48,223 nucleotides of DNA from Zygnema cylindricum (lineage: Eukaryota; Streptophyta; Zygnematophyceae; Zygnematales; Zygnemataceae): NCBI GenBank assembly GCA_037447655.1, contig JBBHKE010001104.1:57501-105723 (forward strand), read 5' to 3'. Under the pieces are notes generated by a model, which saw nothing but the letters and a program-made list of their open reading frames with translations, was not told the DNA's origin and made no database searches. Every line of letters begins with the position of its first letter. The first letter of the stretch is position 1. Both the position numbers and the translations under genes were made by a program. Positions 32,686 through 42,917 of this stretch are shown piece by piece.

Positions 32686-32875
32686 ATGCCACGTGGCATA
32701 TGTCATCGTGATTGCAATGGAACACTTGATAGCATAATTGCCACTTGGCACGCGTCAGTTGCCTCGTGACAGGTGTCAGCATCGGCAGTTACCTCATGTC
32801 AACATGAATGCAACATGGCGCATGTGATTGCCACGTGGCACGTAATTGCCACGTAGCACGTGTTAGCAACAAAAT
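32556..32875. repeat. Cluster of degenerate repeats centred on GCCACGTGGCA
   Basis: G-box palindromes (CCACGTGG) or near-copies occur at about 32558, 32635, 32688, 32738, 32829 and 32848. They are often preceded by ATT and followed by a (C)TGTCAGCAT-like spacer. The region reads as a decayed tandem repeat with units of roughly 20-55 bp. Confidence 0.7.
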
Positions 32876-33476
32876 TGCTGGTCAGAGAATAAAGAAGATA
32901 GGAAAGTTAATTGCAGTAATGTAAGAAACTACTCAAATGGATGTAAATAGAAGAGAGAAAAAGGAAACGAAATAAACGGAGGAAAACAGAGATTTGACGA
33001 TGAAAATAATGTATCCTGAGATCTTTATCTGACCTTCCTTCTAATCTGTAGTTACCAGAGAAGAAAAGGAGGAAGATACCTTGTAGTATATTAAGCCGCC
33101 CGACTTGTTGATGATAAAGATGTTAAAAATAGTGGTAGAAAGCGTGCCCATCTTAAATGAAGGAGGAGCCCCCAAAAAACTCTAGGGATGATGAGCCATG
33201 GCTTGGATAAGGCACTTCTAACAGGTACACTAATGAAGAAACCGTGCGAAATTCAGTGCGGATTGTACGATTAGTGCCAAGTCTGCAGTTCAGTGCGCCA
33301 TCCGCAAACCGTCAGCAAGATTTATCATACCCTACAATCAAATTTCCGTGCGATAGTATCGCCATTTTTAGAGCGTGTCGCCATACGACATAGGAAATGC
33401 TGAAACGGTTTTGGTTAGTTCGCACTGAAATCTCGCACTGAATGTGTGGACAAAAGCGACAGCCCATCGTAATTAG
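32876..33476. other. Unassigned spacer with one inverted repeat
   Basis: GTGCGAAATTCAGTGCG at 33244-33260 is mirrored by its near complement at 33421-33438, giving a possible MITE remnant of about 195 bp. Otherwise nothing is recognised. GTAATTAG at 33469-33476 is the left target duplication of the next element. Confidence 0.4.
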
Positions 33477-33668
33477 TAGTGTTGTGTATCGGTAAGGATT
33501 TGCCGATAACCGATATGGACCTTTTTTCGGGTACCCTATAATCGATATATTGGTACGATATATCGCTGTCGGTGTTATCGCAGATAAACAACCGATGTTT
33601 ATCGGTAGTTATCGGCAATAACACCGATATCTATAACTATCGGCGATATATGTACGGATCGTACAGAT

Positions 33669-33766
33669 AAATATGGTGGCTGTAAATGGCGGCAAATATG
33701 GTGGCTGTAAATGGCGGCAGTTGGTGGCTGTAAATGGCGGCAAATATGGTGGTTGAAAATGGCGGC
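33669..33766. repeat. Four-unit 25-bp tandem repeat inside the hAT-like element
   Basis: Units are variants of AAATATGGTGGCTGTAAATG plus GCGGC. The repeat is absent from the related element at 40448-41644. Confidence 0.9.
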
Positions 33767-34419
33767 AGTCTGACAGGTGTTCAGTCCATAGATAACCCGT
33801 GCGCATATTACGCACGGTATAAAGTAACGAATACTAAGTACAGTACGCATCAAAAGATGATGAAAAGCAAAAAAAATGCGTACCTTAATATGTACCCATA
33901 CAATATTTATACAATTACGTATAGCGTCCGTTTAGGGTTCTTAAGGTACATTGCCGTACGTTCCTTTATATTTCAGTACGGCTGCCGTAGATATTCCGTA
34001 CTATAAGGTATTTTAGGGTACACTTCCATTTAATTTCGTACATTTCTGATAAATTTCCGTACTTTTTAAGATTTTTTTAGGATTTTCTGAGATTGACCTT
34101 TCCGTACGTTTTTGTACATGGCCTTACAGCGAAATTAACACAAATTTTACAAAAAGTATGAAAAAGACGAATACTACGTAGTTTTCGTAAAAAAGTTAAA
34201 ATCTGTACGAATTGCACATTGACCCTTCAGTCTCTTTGTTCATCTGTTCGTTTACTTTTTTTAAAAGTTTGATTCTCGAATTTTACAATGTATTTTAATT
34301 TTTTCGTTTCGGTAGTATAGTTTTAGAACTATAAAGTCTTATTTTAAATTTGTCTACATTTACGTGCTGCGTTGTCCGTAGTAATCATCAGTTAAATAGA
34401 TACGGAAGAGGTTGACATA

Positions 34420-34442
34420 CGTGGCATGCCACGCTATATAAT
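34420..34442 (+). promoter_or_regulatory. Palindrome-TATA module in hAT-like copy 2
   Basis: CGTGGCATGCCACG, a perfect palindrome, is followed after two bases by TATATAA. The same arrangement is at 41440-41461 and, weaker, at 42306-42330 in the sister elements. Promoter activity is inferred only from the TATA-like word. Confidence 0.4.
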
Positions 34443-34628
34443 GTAAATATTGTAATACATTTTATTATAAAGTACAATAGCATGCATAATACATTTTTGC
34501 CCGAGGAATTTGTTGATCTCGGACCGATATATCGGGACCTCTGGCTGTTCGATAATCGATAACTATCGGTTTCGGTGTTATCGCGATAAGTTTTTTACTG
34601 ATACACAACACTAGTAATTAGTTAATTA

Positions 34629-34834
34629 CACAGTGTACCGCTATTAGGGTTAATGTTTTTCTGCCGCTTCAAACAATTTTTTTCTGTACACACATAGTGG
34701 ATCTTTGATCCGACGGTATCAATAGAAAGGCAAGGTTGTCACCTTCCGATTGGATTACAATCGGAGATTGGACAAGTGTGCACGGAGAAAGTTAAGTGGC
34801 AAAACAATCTTTACACTAATAACGATACACCGTG
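34629..34834. mobile_element. 206-bp TA-flanked MITE beside hAT-like copy 2
   Basis: Ends CACAGTGTACCGCTATTAG and the complement of CACGGTGTATCGTTATTAG; TA at 34627-34628 and 34835-34836. Size and ends place it near the M family though the end sequence is a variant. Non-coding. It lies only 7 bp from the hAT target duplication. Confidence 0.75.
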
Positions 34835-34836
34835 TA

Positions 34837-37242
34837 GTGTTATGATAGATGGTATCGATGCGTAATAGTTTCAAGCAATTGCTAGACAGTAGGCATTCAA
34901 TGTAACTTGGAATGTATATATATATATTGGAATGTATATATGTTTATTTGGAATACATGGGGAATAGACATGTTTGAGTAACCTTACTTTTTTTGTTATT
35001 CCGAGCTCGACTACAGTAGCTTTTTAAGCTTCAAAAACCACTTCCAAATGTTCGTGTAATTTTACAAATGTTGGAAACCTTAACTGGGAATTTAATCTCG
35101 TTTAAAAAGTAATCTCGTACAATTTGTACAGTATTTACAAATCTATACGATTACGCATGAAACATGGATCCGTGTTGTAACTATCAAAAAATCAATAATT
35201 TTGGCATGATTTGAGACACGTGAGGGAGAGACCCATTGCTAAAAAGTTGGAAAAAGTTATAGAATTCAAAGAACTTACAAAAACCCTGAAAAACCCTTGG
35301 AAGCATGAGAGAGGTCAGAGGTGTTCAAACGCATTTTCATTCAAAACTTGGAAAAGAACGTATGAGAAGTGGAACAAAGACCGGCTGAAATTTTTTAGGG
35401 TATAATTGAGTAATTAACAAAATTTAGGTTATAATAGAGTAATTACAAAATTTTAGGTTAATTGAGTGATTTTGACATTGATTTCAATGTTGGACATTCC
35501 GTATCAAAAACTATGAACAGAGTTTGGGAAACTCAGAAGCTTCCCTAAGAAAAAAATTATGCACTCATTCTTGGGAAACCGTGTGAAATTTATAGTTATT
35601 GGAATTTTTCCCACACTGTTTCCGGACTATCTACTGAATTTCCACTAATCATGAGAATCACGACTGTGGGAAGGACTACAGAACCAGTGACCATGGAAAT
35701 TTTGAGAGACATCACACGATTTATGAAAACAATAATCAAATGAGATAAGAAGGAAGATGCATTATTGGACAGATTAAACTCTCAATAGGGAAGTGTATGA
35801 ATTGACTTTATTTCAAAACAAGCTATACTGAGCTTTGGTACACTATATGAGGTATTAAGTGCCGGCAAATGGAGCCGCATTGTTAAAGGAGAAGTTTCTT
35901 TTCAGTTGTTACATCTGTAGATAGGTCTAAAATCCAATGAATCTTATCTTAAACAGGCAAAATAAGTTGCGTTTTCTTCAAAACAAGCTGGAACTTCTTG
36001 AAAAAAAACTGTAATTGCTTGCTAAGAAACTTACAAGCTTGTCCAAAAGGGAATGAATAATATTATAAAATTTTCAAACCAGAAAAAGTTACCTTCTGTC
36101 ACAAAACGAATCCTCTCAACATAATTTACACATTAATACATTACCATCAAGAGCATAATGCAAATCCGTAGTCAACAAACTGTTTCCTTTCTACCAAAAG
36201 GATCATGGCCAATGTATAAAAGCATAGTCCCTATCCAATTATAGTAGGAGAAGGAAAGGCCACTATCCTTAACAAGTCACCTAAACAAACTAAAGGTATG
36301 ATTACAACTCGGTTACAAGAACAGAAAACCATGAAAGTCTATAACAAAAGCACCTTCCCTACCTTAATTTTTCTAATATTTTTCTAACACTTCTGCTTGT
36401 CTGCTGCCTATTAACTGCAGTCTGCAATTAAAGGCCTCTGTCTATGCAAGCCTGCACTTTTGTATTTTTACATCGTATCTGCTCGAAAAAAATGGAAGTA
36501 AATCACCACTATTTCTGCTACTTGCTAACAGAAATCTAGAATTTGGCAACCTTATATGTTTGTAGACATTATTAGCAAGGAGGATTTTGCATGTCTTTAG
36601 TAGATGCTATTAGCTAAGCTCTGATCACTTTTGACCAACACTTCAATAAACTTAAGCGATGCCTGTGGCATTCCAGTGTGGAAAAAAAGAAGAATCAGCG
36701 GACAGTAAAAATGAAGTACTGCAAACAGCCCCTGCTGATAAGGATTCGTCAAAACCTCCTAGGAGGAAAAAAAAACATAAAAGAAATAAATGAGGTTGTT
36801 CCTCTCTTCCATAGCTCTAGCTCCTGCAATAATTCTGTAAAAGCGACTGGTTTAGAGCAATTAAGGAGAAAAAGCTTGTTGTAATCAAGGTGACAGAAAC
36901 ATAGTTGAAGTCAGATCATTTTGCACTCTCAATAGAGTCCAGAAATCTTTGTTAACGTCTCCTTCTCAATACTTGTTGACCCTCTCCCTTCTTGAGTAAA
37001 TACCGCCCCTTCTTGCGTAGCAACCGTCCGTCCTTGCTTCACTACCAGATAGTTGTACATTATGGACACTGAGAAGGAACGTCAATCTCTCAGTAAAAAA
37101 AAAAGCATCGGCTCAGCCTGACTCAGCCTCATGTACCTTTGTCCAAAGGTGGTCATTTTTTTTTTTTTCAAACTCGATCTATTATGGAAATTTTTTGCTC
37201 TGACAAGACACCATCTTGCTGCCATTTCGCGGCCGCAGTCTT
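34837..37242. other. Unassigned region before the host gene
   Basis: No gene or transposon is clearly recognised. A short plus-strand frame at 36659-36793 has a strikingly charged end (discussed as a finding). The minus strand at about 36766 has a good acceptor-like CCTCCTAG after a T-run, but no exon could be linked to it. The 3' untranslated part of the gene at 37243 must lie in the upper end of this stretch; no clear AATAAA was found. Confidence 0.4.
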
Positions 37243-38600
37243 TCAAAATTTGCTGTGAGTCCCTCTGCTTCTTCCTGCCAGCCAGTCTGTCAACCTACGT
37301 GTCGCTTTTGGTACCATCCTTGGGGAAACCTCTTTTGTATCTTTTGTTTCTTTCGTTTCTTTCGCTTCTCTTCCCTCTACTGTCTGGTCCTCCATGCTCT
37401 GCCTTCGCTGCACCTCCTGCACTCTCAGCTGCGCCTCCACCAGCTGCAGCGCCGCATCCTGCACTCGCTCCCGGGCAGCTTGAATGCTCTTTATGGAGCA
37501 TTGCTTCCGAAATTCCTCTGTTTACATGGATGAATGAAAAAACCATCAGTATTGGTGAAAACAACCAGCATTGGTGTGCGCACGACAAGCAGGCAAGTTG
37601 ATAGTGCTCTCAAAAGCACGGCAAAAAGATGCAGAAAAAAAAGCTTGACAATGTAGATAGTCATCCTTGATAAACACAATGCACGACGTATTTTTCAGCG
37701 TTTCAGGTTCAGTTTTTACAGATTATATTAAGCAGCACATCCAAAATATTGAGCGAGTGACACAAGGCTACAAAATGCTAAGGAACTGTACTTCTGATTT
37801 ATCTTAAGTACACGTGACGTGCCATATACAACTCAAAATGTAAGTTTCACTATTTACAAAACTAGAAATGTACTTCAACAAAAAAGTGATCAGACGGATA
37901 ATCTTGCATTCGCCTCCCTGCTCCTCTATCACTTACCAGGATCACCGCAGCTTTTTCGACGCAAGGGTCGGTCGACCTGTAGTGACAGTTCGATTTCTTC
38001 GGCTGACCAGCTCTTCGATCTCAGGAGATTCTCTTTCTGAGGCAGCATCAGCAAGTATCGCCAAGAAAGATCCTCCCAGTTTTCATCCAATAAGCTTTCT
38101 TCCTTTTCCGTGACATAGCTTTCTTGTTCTTCTCCTTCACGCTCATTAATTTCTTCACATCCGTCCTTTCTTCTACCATAGAAAGCCTCTCGATTATCCA
38201 CATTTGCCTTGGAAACTGATTTTGAATTGCTGGAACTGCTCTTGACAGCCAATTTTCCCGCGTTCTTTTTAACAATAGTTTTTCCGAGTACAGAAGTATC
38301 ATAATCTTCATTTTCAGAAGAATTTCTAACCTTATTACATCCAGGATCTAAGCTTGCATCTGAGCATCGATGGAGAAAAAAATCGGCAGGTGCTACATTG
38401 CCGACTCCGTCAGAAAATTCGGTAACGATTCTCTCTTTCAAATCCATTTTTTCATCGTTCAAGTTTCCGAAAAAACGATCTTCCTCGTGTAAGTTACTCG
38501 CAGAAAGAGAAGTGAGAGGTTCCTGTACTTCTAGAAGCCTCTGTCTTGCGTTAAGATGCTGAGTATTCTGCAAATGAAAACTCGTTGATTGGACAGCCAT
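37243..38600 (-). CDS. Two-exon host gene of unknown family (312 aa)
   Basis: Exon 1 is 38600-37937 and ends CCTG before a GTAAGT donor. The 419-nt T-rich intron is 37936-37518 with acceptor AAACAG. Exon 2 is 37517-37243, ending TGA. The join keeps the frame (GAC CCT G/AG GAA TTT). I chose ATG 38600 because the longer frame starts upstream of a TATA box at 38753-38760. The protein is hydrophilic, with no signal or membrane segment. It has a Ser/Asn/Lys-rich middle, acidic EEINEREGEEQE, LLRSKSWSAEEIELSLQ, and near residues 233-261 a helical stretch, IQAARERVQDAALQL onwards, suited to a coiled coil. The tail is Lys/Glu/Thr-rich. It resembles no retroelement protein. I recognise no family; the gene model is inference from frame and splice sites. 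Confidence 0.6.
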
Positions 38601-38752
38601 CAGTTGAGCTGCTGCAAGATTTTTCAAACTAAGGTTTTTAATAATCCAAAACCTATTCTCAGAAGGATCGAGACAAAGGCTGGAAAAAAGTAATAAGGTA
38701 AAATATGGAGAAGAGAGAGTACAGACATAATCCAGCTTAGGCTGACGCCTCT

Positions 38753-38760
38753 CTTTATAT
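38753..38760 (-). promoter_or_regulatory. Probable TATA box of the two-exon gene
   Basis: The minus strand reads ATATAAAG about 153 bp upstream of ATG 38600. It is followed by a CT-rich leader (CTCTCTCTTCTCC), common in plant 5' untranslated regions. Confidence 0.5.
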
Positions 38761-38955
38761 GAGGATTTTTCGCCCACTGTAACTGGGGGCGTTGCTGACG
38801 CAGCAAACATACAAAAGTAAATCGTACAGGAAGCTGGACAATTTCTTAAAAAAAAAATAAAGCAAATCAAACTTTATTTCAAAAAGTGCGAAAGGTAGGA
38901 TAACGAATATTCAATTCGTACAGCTACGAGTTGCCAAGCTGCATAAGGTCTGGTA

Positions 38956-39153
38956 CACCGTCGATCGTATTTAGCGTGTAGAAATTATTAGAGTGTGAAA
39001 AAATTAGCGTCATTAATTCTAATTCAGTGCTAGGAGACGTGGCAACTTATGGTCCACGTCCTTAAATAGCGTCATTTATTCTATTTAAAGTTCAAGGGTC
39101 AAAATTTAGGGGCGCCGAATTAGTGTTCAACACGCTAAATACGATCGACGGTG
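38956..39153. mobile_element. 198-bp TA-flanked MITE (family M, copy 2)
   Basis: Perfect inverted ends CACCGTCGATCGTATTTAG; TA at 38954-38955 and 39154-39155. It aligns along its length with 807-1005. It lies about 195 bp upstream of the TATA box of the two-exon gene. Confidence 0.9.
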
Positions 39154-39953
39154 TAGCGTACTTTTTGCGGCCTATTTTTACGGAAATGCACGACCTTGGT
39201 CAACGATCGAAGCCAGTGGGTAGTACAGTAAAGTACAGTACTGTACTGTACTGTACCGGCCTAAAAGTTGAAGTATAACGTGATGCGGCTGACTGTAAAG
39301 ACAAGCTTTAACAGCAAGGGGGGAAGGTCCATGTCGACAACATCCAGTGTTCGTACAGAAAATGCGGGTATCGCACATAATCTTCACTTAATAACGTAAT
39401 CTTCACGTACCGAATATTCACAGCCATGTGCAGAGCCGACAAAATTGACTTCTTTTTGTATTTTTCGCCTAGTGATTCGTCTAGATTCATGATGATGACG
39501 TGTCGTGAGAGGGCATGGCCACTAAGGCAGATTTTGAACTTAGTACTGCCGTACAGAATTCAATTATATCATTCGACAAAATTTTAGGCAAGTGCATGTG
39601 CTGGCCACGCGCAACCGTACTACTGTCAGACACGTAAGTCTGACCGGTACGACAGTCCGAAGGTTTAAGAATAATCTGGACGCTCCAAACCAATTGTCGA
39701 TCACATGGATACTGCCGAGACCGCACGAGCAAAGCCGTCGAGCCATAGGAAGCGCTCAACGGCCTCCCGGGTTCAATGGAGTACGGACGCTGCGTTTTAA
39801 AGATTTCTTCCTCAGGAGATTGGGCGAAATAAATTGCAATACGGCGAGATCGCGATTCTCGTTATATCGACGGGCTGTGGATATGGAGTACGGTAGATCC
39901 AGATTGTGAAAAGAGAATATTTTCAAATCCCTTCTTTCCATATCAAATTTCTA
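39154..39953. other. Unassigned spacer with a GTAC palindrome cluster
   Basis: Bases 39221-39256 are a run of GTAC words, including the perfect 14-nt palindrome GTACAGTACTGTAC (39233-39246). The remaining sequence shows no supported gene; the open frames on both strands lack recognisable features. The left hAT target duplication CAAATTTC is at 39944-39951. Confidence 0.5.
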
Positions 39954-40447
39954 CACCGTGAATCGCTACAGTATTAGCGTAATAAAATAGATAGCGTAAT
40001 GAAACAATTAGCGTACTTTACGGTAAATTGGGTTTTTTAGGGTACACAATGATACTAATTTATCATTAACTCTAATTTGTAAACCGCTTTGTAAAAATTT
40101 TAGGCACATAATATGTCCACACTAAAACATTTAAATATACGAAATTGTTCAAATCGTATGCCGTCGCTTTTTTTTGACATCCGCGTATGCCGGACAATAT
40201 TTAAGCAATTACATATTATTATATTTTTTGTACTTTTATATTTAAAAATGTACGAAATGGTACGAATCTGACAGTTCGTACACCACACTGTTTAAAAGGG
40301 CACTAAATTACAGTTATGAACCGTATTGAGCGGGGTACCTCAAATAACGTTCAGAAACATTTAGCGTAATTTATTCTATTTGAGAATAACCCTTAAAAAA
40401 AGTGGTACCCCAATTAGCGTCATGTACGCTAATAGCGAATCACGGTG
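39954..40447. mobile_element. 494-bp M-family MITE inserted in the end of a hAT-like element
   Basis: Ends CACCGTGAATCGCTA and the complement of CACCGTGATTCGCTA; TA at 39952-39953 and 40448-40449. The right TA is also the first two bases of the hAT-like element. It is the longest M copy; its first half recurs inverted at 2985-3275. Non-coding. Confidence 0.9.
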
Positions 40448-41644
40448 TAGTGTTGTGTATCGGTAAGGATTTGCCAATAACCAATATGGGCCTTTTTTAG
40501 GGTAGCCGATAATCGATATATTTGTACGATGTATAGTTGTCGGTGTTATCGCTGATTAATAACTGATATTTATCTGTTATTATCGGAGATAACACCGATA
40601 TCGATAACTATCGGCGATATCTGTACAGACCGTACAAATAAATGTACGGCCAGTACACTGAACTGTACGTGATATTCCACGGACGCGCCCTACTCACAAC
40701 CCCTATTTACTGAGGTGTCGACCAATCAGATCACTGTTATTGTACAGTTATACAAGCACGGAAAGTACAGTAGACGCCATGAGGTATGTACGGTTTTGGT
40801 ACGGGTCCAGTTAAAACGATGTATCTTTCACATCCGACGCCATGGCTTTGCCCTTTTCTTCCTTGTTATCCACTAGAGACCTGCCACGTGTCAACTTGTC
40901 GGCTTTTTTGGCATAAGCCGCCAAAAGAGCCATTCCGCGGTGTCGGCGCTCACGCTGGCTTTCCGCTCATATTTTCCCATTGCAAGTCGTCCGTTTGATT
41001 CCGGCTGCGTGCAGAATGCTATTTAGAGTCCGTTGTACTTTGTGTCCGCCGTCCTTTTTCCGTTCCATGTTCACCAATTTGTCGGTACAATTCCGTACGT
41101 TGCCGAAAAATTGTTGTTCAGTTAACCTGCCAAAAAGTACTACAAAGTGCAACATATCTTTTCGCCAAAGCCCGTACACTTCTCGTAAAAAACCGTACAT
41201 TTCTCGGAAACTTCCTTTCAGTTTACCGTACAGAAAGTATTTCGTGCTTTTTTACAATTTTTTCAAAAATCACGAACTATTCATAGAAATAGGGATAAAA
41301 GGAAAAAATCGTACGAACAACTATGGTTTCGGTACTATAGTTTTAGAACTATAAATTATTCTTTTAAATTTGTCAATATTTATGTGCTGCCCTGTCCGAA
41401 ATAAATCGCAGTCAAACAGAGACGGTACAAATTCTAATACGTGGCATGCCACGCTATATAAACTCAATAACATCAAACATTATGTTATAAAGTATTATTG
41501 TATGCATACTATATTTTTTAAGTTATCGGCGATATGGAATTTGCTAGTCTCAGATCGATGTATTGGGACCTCTAACCGCTCGATAACGGATAACTATCGG
41601 TATCGGTGTTATCGCGATAAATTTTTTACCGATACACAACACTA
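40448..41644. mobile_element. hAT-like non-autonomous element, copy 3 (1197 bp)
   Basis: Ends TAGTGTTGTGTATCGGTAA and the complement of TAGTGTTGTGTATCGGTAA. Direct left flank is MITE, but the 8 bases before the MITE's left TA (CAAATTTC, 39944-39951) match the 8 after the right end (CAAATTAC, 41645-41652) at 7 of 8. So the true target duplication spans the MITE. The end zones match copy 2 closely; the middle differs. A palindrome-TATA module is at 41440-41461. Confidence 0.9.
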
Positions 41645-42075
41645 CAAATTACGATATTTTTGTTTTAATCTAATCCAAAAAATCGGCTTATTTACCACTC
41701 GCTTGTTGTTGGAAACTTTATCTCGTCTTATGCTCTTTTAATGCTCCACTTGTCATTAAATTTGTCGTACAGAGTAAAAAGAAAGGATTTCCAAATCCCT
41801 TTCTTCCCATACACAAACTGCTGAGCTATGTTGGCTCTTTGAGGAGTTCTTTGTCCGCAAGATTCGGCAGACCCCTCTTACTATTCTCTTCGTAAACTCG
41901 TCTTATCTTTCCTAAGACATGTAGCTGATTACACATTTTCGCCAAAATAACCAGTCTTATGGCGTTAAGATCCGAATAGGACATTCTTGATAGGATTGTT
42001 GTCTAAAAAAAACACAATAGGAGTAGGCACAAAGCACACAAAAAAATCACATCACATGAGGAGGCGTTGTTTTAC

Positions 42076-42516
42076 TAGTGTTGTGTATTGGTAGCCATTT
42101 AACTAAAAGATATATGCCATGTTTTTCAGCCTACCAGTAATCGAAAAATTGGCACGATGTATCGAAACAGGTGTTATGGCGATAAAAAACCGATGTTTAT
42201 TGGTTTTTTATCTCGATAACACCGGTTTGAGAAATATCGACGATAATTGAAAGGCTCGCACCCTACAACTGTACGGTTTATTCCACTAATGGAACATATT
42301 GTCATATGTGGTATGCCATGCTATATATAGTGAAAAATTAAATGCAAAATATATTATAAAGAGCTATTATATAGCATGCTATGTTTTTTCCCACTTATCG
42401 CCAATAAGGAATTTGTTGGTCTCGAAGCGATATATCGAGACCCCTCAACGTTTGGCAACCGATAACTATCGGTATCGGTTTTATCACGATAACATTTTTC
42501 CCAATACGTATCACTA
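42076..42516. mobile_element. hAT-like non-autonomous element, copy 4 (441 bp)
   Basis: Ends TAGTGTTGTGTATTGG and the complement of TAGTGATACGTATTGG. Flanks TGTTTTAC (42068-42075) and CATTTTAC (42517-42524) match at 6 of 8. It keeps a degenerate palindrome-TATA stretch (GTGGTATGCCATGCTATATA) near 42308. Confidence 0.75.
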
Positions 42517-42586
42517 CATTTTACACTAATTGCAAGATAGAGCATCGGCCAACACAACAATAAAACCGAAAATTATCACCATATAA

Positions 42587-42614
42587 TCTCTCTCTCCCTC
42601 TCTCTCTCTCTCTC
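42587..42614. repeat. (CT)n microsatellite
   Basis: CTCTCTCTCC then (CT)n, about 28 bp. Confidence 0.9.
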
Positions 42615-42917
42615 ACTTCACCAATTTATCTACAAATGACTACATATCAAAACACCACCAGAATACACGCTACGTGGTGGAGCGCGCACCAACAAAACAC
42701 CTAAACAACAAACGACAGTTGTGCAAGACTTCAACGTGTAGTAAGTGACATCGTAACACTACCTCAAACGAAACCAAAAACGCACAACAACCTCAATCTA
42801 TCATATGAATAAACAAATACAGGCGGGAAAAAAATAAACACTCTAACAAAAATCAAATATACACGGAAATTCAAGAAAGCGTCAAATTCTTTTAGTTACC
42901 CCATACTACAATGTCAT

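Larger units (their letters stand above)
33477..34613. mobile_element. hAT-like non-autonomous element, copy 2 (1137 bp)
   Basis: Inverted ends are TAGTGTTGTGTATCGGTAA and the complement of TAGTGTTGTGTATCAGTAA. The 8-bp target duplication GTAATTAG is perfect (33469-33476 and 34614-34621). Both sub-terminal zones are full of ATCGATAACTATCGG-type repeats. There is no transposase frame. It carries a private four-unit tandem repeat and a palindrome-TATA module near its right end. Confidence 0.92.

Noticed and set aside
32413-32782. Minus-strand frames with Cys/His residues
   Set aside because: They derive from the G-box repeat cluster; Cys/His spacing does not match a zinc-binding motif.
37131-37601. 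156-codon plus-strand frame, Pro/Ala/Ser-rich
   Set aside because: It is the reverse of exon 2 and the intron end of the minus-strand gene; the minus-strand frame has better protein character and splice sites.
38601-38870. Longer N-terminus for the two-exon gene
   Set aside because: The extra 90 codons include the TATA-like box and are hydrophobic and low in quality; a start at 38600 fits the promoter layout better.
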